Shown here piece after piece: positions 1 to 3,717 of a DNA stretch of 6,651 bases; within the stretch, counting starts at the first letter, position 1, and each line of letters begins with the position of its first letter. Location of the stretch: NCBI GenBank assembly GCA_001795035.1, contig MGMW01000011.1, positions 1-6,651 of the forward strand, written 5' to 3'. This DNA comes from Chloroflexi bacterium RBG_13_53_26 (GTDB taxonomy: Bacteria; Chloroflexota; Dehalococcoidia; UBA2247; RBG-13-53-26). The notes beneath the pieces were generated by a model. That model did no database searches, was not told where the DNA came from, and worked only from the letters and a program-made list of their open reading frames with translations. Position numbers and translations under genes: made by a program.

Positions 1-729
1 GTCTGGAGTGCCCATCCACTTGGCGGAGCGCTCCACCAGCGCGCCGGTGGGACAGGCATCAACACAGGCACCGCAAAATTGACATCCCACGTCCTCGAGA
101 GTCTGGTTGAAAGCAGTGCCCACCAGTGCCTGACTGCCGCGGTAGGTGAAGGCAACTGCTCCTGCCCCCCTCACCTCCTGGCAGACCCTGACACAGCGGC
201 CACAGAGGATGCAGAGGTTATAGTCACGGTCAAAGAAGGGGCTGTCCCTCTCGATAGGCAATCCTCTATATGTATAAGGAAGAGTTGTTGGCTGGACACC
301 GATGTAGTCGGCGACCGTCTGCAATTCACAGCGCTTGTTCTTGGGGCAAGCCACACAGCGCTCGGTTACTGCCACATTGCGCAGGCAGATATCGAGAGGA
401 CCGCAACGCTCTTTGCGATCGCAGTCAAAGCAGGCGTGAGGATGTTCACTCAGAATGAGCTCCAGGATATTGCGCCTGAGCTGCTGTATCTGCGGTGTAT
501 CTGTTTTTACCGCCATTGCTTCAGCCACCGGGGTAGTGCAGGCGGTGGTCAAGCGTCGCATGCCCTCGATTTCCACAAGGCAAAGGCGACAGCCGCCGTG
601 GGGAGGCAAGCCATGATGGTGACATAACGTAGGGATATAGATGCCTGCCTCCTGAGCCGCCTCAAGCACAGTTCTGCCGGCAGCGACACTGATCTTCTGA
701 CCGTTGATGGTCAAACTGACTGCGTTCAT
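1..729 (-). CDS. NuoG/HydA/FdhA-type iron-sulfur protein, N-terminal 243 residues (partial)
   Basis: This is the third gene of the leftward operon and runs off the left edge, so its C-terminal catalytic or structural part is unseen. Reading from the ATG at 729-727, the frame is open for 243 codons. Domain order: a plant-type [2Fe-2S] ferredoxin domain with C36, C47, C50 and C64; a cluster-binding segment with H96-x3-C100-x2-C103-x5-C109; an additional Cys-rich stretch with C115, C125-x2-C128-x5-C134 followed by ELQ; and a two-cluster [4Fe-4S] ferredoxin domain (C173/C176/C179/C183 and C216/C219/C222/C226-Pro). This order is the electron-input end shared by complex I NuoG, [FeFe]-hydrogenase HydA and NAD-linked formate dehydrogenase alpha subunits. 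The protein is probably cytoplasmic, since no signal peptide is visible. A GAGGAG ribosome binding site lies at 746-741, about 11 nt before the start, and the gap to the preceding gene is 37 nt. The visible part cannot tell NuoG, HydA and FdhA apart, so no symbol is given. Confidence 0.9.
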   Translation of the reverse strand, partial: MNAVSLTINGQKISVAAGRTVLEAAQEAGIYIPTLCHHHGLPPHGGCRLCLVEIEGMRRLTTACTTPVAEAMAVKTDTPQIQQLRRNILELILSEHPHACFDCDRKERCGPLDICLRNVAVTERCVACPKNKRCELQTVADYIGVQPTTLPYTYRGLPIERDSPFFDRDYNLCILCGRCVRVCQEVRGAGAVAFTYRGSQALVGTAFNQTLEDVGCQFCGACVDACPTGALVERSAKWMGTPD

Positions 730-766
730 ACTCTGAATGGCTCCTCGAAGTTCATTCCTGGGGGAA

Positions 767-2716
767 CTACTCTCCCTCTGACCGTTTCTCCTGCTTCTTC
801 TTGGGTACCACCGGGATAGGTTCTTCAGGCACCTCTATCTTCTCGCCGGAGACCTTCACTATGGCAGAGAACCGTGGCGGACAGACATCGATGCAAGCTC
901 CACACCTGGTACACTTTGTCTGATCGATGACGTGTATCATTCTCTTGCCGCCGGCTATCGCCTCCACGGGACAGGTTTTGATGCAGATCCCGCAACCTTC
1001 GCATTTGTCGGGCAGGATATAGCACGAGACCAGCTTCTGGCAGGCCCTCGCGGGGCATCTCTTTTCGTTAATATGAGCCTCATACTCTTTGCGGAAGTAG
1101 CGTAAGGTGGTCAGGACAGGGTTGGGTGCTGTACTGCCCAGAGCACAGAGCGATCCGTCCCTGGCTGTCTCGGCCAGCCTCTGAAGCTCTTCAATGTCAT
1201 CGGGTTTCCCTTCACCCTCAGTTATGCGCTCCAGAATGCGGAGCATCTGCCTTGTTCCTACCCTGCAGGGCACGCACTTCCCGCAGGACTCATTCTGGAC
1301 AAAGGTGAGGAAGTATCGTGCCAGGTCCACAACGCAGGTATCCTCGTCCAGGACTATCATGCCGCCTGAGCCCATAATGGAGCCGGCTTTGGTAAGGGAT
1401 TCATAGTCAACAGGAGAATTGAGGAAATCCGACGATAAACAGCCTCCCGAGGGCCCTCCCGTCTGTACTGCCTTGAAGGCTTTGCCTCCCACGATCCCGC
1501 CACCGATACTATTGATAATCTCACCTAGGGTAATACCCAGCGTCACCTCAATCAGTCCAGTACGTTCTACCTTGCCCACCAGGGAAAAGGTCTTGGTCCC
1601 TCTGTTCCCTTCAACGCCGTAGCCGGCATACCAGTCGGCACCATTCTGGAAAATGGCTGCTGCATTGGCCCAGGTCTCTACATTATTGATATTAGTGGGT
1701 TTGCTCCACAGACCGGAGACAGCGGGGAACGGAGGTCGGCTTCGAGGCATACCCCTCTTGCCCTCAATAGAAGCCATCAGTGCTGTCTCTTCCCCGCAAA
1801 CGAAAGCCCCTGCGCCCTCCTTGATCTTCAAATGGAAGCCGAAACCAGAGCCCAGGATGCCATCTCCCAGAAGGCCGTACTGTTCCATCTGCCCCATAGC
1901 AATCCTGAGACGCTTCAAGGCAAGGGGATACTCTGCACGGCAGTAGAGGTAACCCTCACTTGCTCCCATGGCGTAGGCCCCGATTATCATGCCCTCCAGA
2001 ACCGAATGTGGATCACCTTCCAGTAAGGAACGGTTCATGAAGGCGCCCGGGTCGCCTTCGTCGGCATTACAGATGATGTATTTCTCTCTGCCTGGTGATT
2101 TGCGGCAGAAGTCCCACTTCTGCCCGGTAGGAAAGCCAGCCCCTCCCCTGCCACGCAGTCCTGATTTCTTCATTTCCCCGATGACTTCATCGGGGGTCAT
2201 CTGAAGGGCCTTCGCCAGACCGCTGTAGCCTCCGTTAGCAATGTAGTGTCTGATGTTCTCAGGATCTATCAGGCCACAATGGCGCAGTACTATACGCACC
2301 TGGGGTTTCAAAACGGGCAGCTCAAAGAGGGAGGGGATGTCTCCTGCTTGTCCGTCTCCCAGAGTCCCCAGAGCCAGGTCGGAGCAGGGATTGCCGTTCA
2401 CCAGGTGTTCTTCAATTAACCGGGGGACCATTTCAGGGGTTACGCTGCCATAGGAGACACGAGCTTGCCCCGGTCTAACAATATCTACCATAGGCTCGGA
2501 GTAGCACAGGCCAATGCAGCCAACCTGGGTGATGATGGCTTCTATGCCCCTTTGAGTCAACTCCTTCTCGATCGCCCTGAGCACTTCTTCAGCCCCTGCT
2601 GCCATGCCGCACGTGGCGGTGCCAACAAAAATACGAGGCTTCTGGCTGTGCTCCAGTGCCTCCCATTCTGCTTTAGCTTCACGGCGTATGTCTTCGAAAG
2701 TCTTCGTCTGAGTCAT
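767..2716 (-). CDS. nuoF: NuoF/HydB-like NAD(P)H- and FMN-binding subunit with C-terminal 2x[4Fe-4S] ferredoxin
   Basis: 649 residues. It is the diaphorase subunit that binds NAD(H) and FMN and distributes electrons to Fe-S clusters. Domains: an N-terminal thioredoxin-like ferredoxin domain (about 28-105; C36, C67, C71); the NuoF core with the FMN loop GRGGAGFPTGQKW (189-201), the ICNADEGDPGAF stretch (215-226) and the nucleotide-site motif GAGAFVCGEETALMASIEGK (301-320); an SLBB-like region (about 375-440); the N3-type [4Fe-4S] site C478-x2-C481-x2-C484 with C524; a CPARAC link (C554, C559); and two [4Fe-4S] ferredoxin motifs (C572/C575/C578/C582 and C602/C605/C608/C612). The fused N- and C-terminal ferredoxin domains make it longer than classical NuoF (about 430-450 residues) and match HydB/HndC/HymB of NAD(P)-linked or bifurcating hydrogenases and some formate dehydrogenases. 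The ATG at 2716 has GGGAG 6 nt upstream. It follows the nuoE-like gene by 35 nt, so the two are probably co-transcribed. The symbol reflects the core fold; hydB or hndC may describe it better. Confidence 0.95.
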   Translation of the reverse strand: MTQTKTFEDIRREAKAEWEALEHSQKPRIFVGTATCGMAAGAEEVLRAIEKELTQRGIEAIITQVGCIGLCYSEPMVDIVRPGQARVSYGSVTPEMVPRLIEEHLVNGNPCSDLALGTLGDGQAGDIPSLFELPVLKPQVRIVLRHCGLIDPENIRHYIANGGYSGLAKALQMTPDEVIGEMKKSGLRGRGGAGFPTGQKWDFCRKSPGREKYIICNADEGDPGAFMNRSLLEGDPHSVLEGMIIGAYAMGASEGYLYCRAEYPLALKRLRIAMGQMEQYGLLGDGILGSGFGFHLKIKEGAGAFVCGEETALMASIEGKRGMPRSRPPFPAVSGLWSKPTNINNVETWANAAAIFQNGADWYAGYGVEGNRGTKTFSLVGKVERTGLIEVTLGITLGEIINSIGGGIVGGKAFKAVQTGGPSGGCLSSDFLNSPVDYESLTKAGSIMGSGGMIVLDEDTCVVDLARYFLTFVQNESCGKCVPCRVGTRQMLRILERITEGEGKPDDIEELQRLAETARDGSLCALGSTAPNPVLTTLRYFRKEYEAHINEKRCPARACQKLVSCYILPDKCEGCGICIKTCPVEAIAGGKRMIHVIDQTKCTRCGACIDVCPPRFSAIVKVSGEKIEVPEEPIPVVPKKKQEKRSEGE

Positions 2717-2751
2717 AGGCTTCTCCCTAGTTAAGAAGGAGGCATTGCGGG

Positions 2752-3213
2752 CTATTGATATTTGGCAATAATCTCCTTCACCTTGCTGGTAGTCAGCCGC
2801 CCATACACTTTGTCATCGATTACCAACACGGGCGCCAAGGCACAGGAACCAAAACAGGCCACTCTGTCCAAGCCGAATTTGTAGTCCTTGGTGGTGCCCC
2901 CAGATTTGACCTCCAGCTCCCTTTCAATTGTCCCCATGATCTGTGTCCCGCCTCGCACGTGGCAAGCCGTGCCCAGACAAACCTTGATGGCATGATCGCC
3001 GGGGCGGGTGAAACGAAATTGGGCGTAGAAAGTGGCTACCCCGAAGATCTCGCTCTCAGAGACTTTGAAGAACTTGGCGACTTGAGCGATTGTCTCTCGT
3101 GGAAGGTAGCCAAATGTTTCCTGGACCTTTTGTAGTAGAGGGATAACAGCGCCGTTCTGCCCTTCAAACTGGGTGAGCAGTCCATGCAATCGTTCTTCTA
3201 ATCGTTCCTGCAA
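2752..3213 (-). CDS. nuoE: NuoE/HydC-like [2Fe-2S] thioredoxin-fold subunit
   Basis: This is the small subunit that partners NuoF/HydB and carries one [2Fe-2S] cluster next to the FMN. In the longer 160-residue reading from the ATG at 3234, the cluster ligands are C86-x4-C91 and C127-x3-C131, in the family contexts CLGTACHVRGG and ACFGSCALAP. An N-terminal helical part includes the typical LLQKVQETFGYLP and SEIFGVATFYAQF stretches (33-45 and 61-73). I prefer the TTG start at 3213 (codon 8 of the longer frame), giving 153 residues. It has a strong GGAGGT at 3225-3220 with 6-nt spacing, whereas the ATG at 3234 has no ribosome binding site and sits at or upstream of the predicted transcription start. 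It is the first gene of the leftward operon, 35 nt before the nuoF-like gene. The E-F-G order matches both complex I modules and HydC-B-A operons. Confidence 0.93.
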   Translation of the reverse strand: MQERLEERLHGLLTQFEGQNGAVIPLLQKVQETFGYLPRETIAQVAKFFKVSESEIFGVATFYAQFRFTRPGDHAIKVCLGTACHVRGGTQIMGTIERELEVKSGGTTKDYKFGLDRVACFGSCALAPVLVIDDKVYGRLTTSKVKEIIAKYQ

Positions 3214-3219
3214 TAAATT

Positions 3220-3225
3220 ACCTCC
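3220..3225 (-). promoter_or_regulatory. Shine-Dalgarno site selecting the TTG start of nuoE
   Basis: On the minus strand the sequence GGAGGT (part of AGGGGAGGT, 3228-3220) lies 6 nt before a TTG codon at 3213-3211. The in-frame ATG at 3234 lies upstream of this site and has nothing similar before it. This decides the start in favour of TTG. Confidence 0.7.
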
Positions 3226-3238
3226 CCTAGGCATCAGT

Positions 3239-3268
3239 ATTCTATCATCTGCGGGTGGACTTTTTCAA
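3239..3268 (-). promoter_or_regulatory. Predicted sigma70-type promoter of the nuoE-nuoF-(nuoG) operon
   Basis: On the minus strand, TTGAAA (3268-3263) and TAGAAT (3244-3239) each match the -35 and -10 consensus at 5 of 6 positions, with an 18-nt spacer. The predicted transcription start is near 3232, leaving a leader of about 20 nt before the TTG start. It is the only good minus-strand match I found by eye in this intergenic region. Confidence 0.5.
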
Positions 3269-3287
3269 ATCGGTCTGAGCAAAATCA

Positions 3288-3320
3288 GCCAAAATTGTGC
3301 CGAGTTTGCCAAAGTTTTGC
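3288..3320. repeat. Pair of 13-bp direct repeats, possible operator
   Basis: GCCAAAATTGTGC (3288-3300) and GCCAAAGTTTTGC (3308-3320) match at 11 of 13 positions. They start exactly 20 bp apart, close to two helical turns. The second copy overlaps the -35 box of the plus-strand promoter and both lie upstream of the minus-strand promoter. This is the arrangement expected of a tandem regulator-binding site between divergent promoters. No regulator is identified. Confidence 0.4.
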
Positions 3321-3334
3321 AAGTAGCATAAAAT
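3306..3334 (+). promoter_or_regulatory. Predicted sigma70-type promoter, plus strand
   Basis: TTGCCA (3306-3311) and TAAAAT (3329-3334) each match consensus at 5 of 6 positions and are separated by an optimal 17 nt. The predicted start is near 3341. The first downstream signal is an intrinsic terminator at 3421-3465, not a gene, so this promoter either makes a short RNA or drives the formate dehydrogenase gene through an attenuator. Confidence 0.5.
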
Positions 3335-3340
3335 ACTAAG

Positions 3341-3465
3341 TCGAAGCTAGGGAGTAATGTGATCTGGACTGGTGCATAACACAGGCCGTGCCAACAAGGG
3401 AAGCCGAAGGGTGACAACATAAAGAAGTAGCCGAAGCCTCTAACGAGGCAGCTACTTCTTTTTCT
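3341..3465 (+). ncRNA. Candidate ~120-nt leader or small RNA ending at an intrinsic terminator
   Basis: The boundaries come from a near-consensus promoter (3306-3334) and a strong terminator (3421-3465) on the same strand, with no convincing coding frame between them. An imperfect hairpin can form around GTG-CATAA-CAC (about 3372-3382). The octamer AGCCGAAG occurs twice, at 3402-3409 and at 3429-3436, the second copy lying inside the terminator stem, so alternative pairings are conceivable. I did not recognise a known riboswitch or sRNA family. It may be an attenuator for the formate dehydrogenase gene 154 nt downstream or an independent sRNA. Confidence 0.35.
3421..3465 (+). terminator. Strong intrinsic terminator upstream of the formate dehydrogenase gene
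   Basis: An 11-bp perfect outer stem pairs 3421-3431 (AAAGAAGTAGC) with 3451-3461. An inner 5-bp stem, GCCTC (3436-3440) with GAGGC (3445-3449), is closed by a TAAC loop. The hairpin runs into a T tract, TTTTT at 3459-3463. The minus strand has only TTT after its copy of the hairpin, so termination is predicted for plus-strand transcription. No plus-strand gene ends here, which makes its position unusual. Confidence 0.75.
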
Positions 3466-3477
3466 GTTGCTCTCCCC

Positions 3478-3507
3478 TTGACACAGATATCGCATTGCTG
3501 CTAACTT
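3478..3507 (+). promoter_or_regulatory. Possible second promoter for formate dehydrogenase
   Basis: A perfect TTGACA (3478-3483) is followed 18 nt later by a weak -10 (TAACTT, 3502-3507) preceded by TG, giving an extended -10 form. It lies downstream of the terminator and would give a leader of about 100 nt for the formate dehydrogenase gene. The poor -10 keeps confidence low. A small hairpin in that leader can pair 3547-3552 with 3562-3567. Confidence 0.3.
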
Positions 3508-3603
3508 CTTGGAATTGTGTTTTCCAATAGTGAAAAGGGGGGAGTCCGGGCTGGGCCTGATAGTCCGAGGTCAATGCCCTGTTCAAAGAATAATCATGCT
3601 TAA

Positions 3604-3609
3604 GGGAGG
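3604..3609 (+). promoter_or_regulatory. Shine-Dalgarno site for the GTG start of formate dehydrogenase
   Basis: GGGAGG ends 9 nt before the GTG at 3619. An in-frame TAA at 3601-3603 rules out any start further upstream. The Tat motif begins four codons after this GTG, confirming the start. Confidence 0.8.
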
Positions 3610-3618
3610 AGAAAAATT

Positions 3619-3717
3619 GTGGAACTGAGCCGAAGAGATTTCCTGAAGTTCTCGGGGGCGGCCACTGCGGGTGGCCTTCTGATCTACAAAGCCATTGATG
3701 CAAAGCCAGCCTCTGCT
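3619..3717 (+). other. Twin-arginine signal peptide of the formate dehydrogenase
   Basis: Residues 1-33 show the Tat consensus S-R-R-x-F-L-K at 4-10, a short moderately hydrophobic stretch rich in Ala and Gly (11-23) and an A-x-A cleavage site (ASA, 31-33). This predicts folded, cofactor-loaded export across the cytoplasmic membrane. Confidence 0.85.

Noticed and set aside
79..627. 182-residue open frame on the plus strand
   Set aside because: It is antisense to the NuoG-like gene, whose Cys motifs are unmistakable on the other strand.
730..756. Nine-codon mini-ORF between nuoF and the nuoG-like gene (minus strand) whose TGA overlaps the next ATG
   Set aside because: The overlap could allow translational coupling, but it is too short to support and the nuoG-like gene has its own GAGGAG ribosome site.
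3341..3420. Guanidine-I (ykkC) riboswitch suggested by CTAGGGA and CTGGAC stretches
   Set aside because: From memory, the invariant blocks of that class (CUAGGGUUCCG, GGUCCGAGAG and the ACGG segment) are not present, so the resemblance is superficial.
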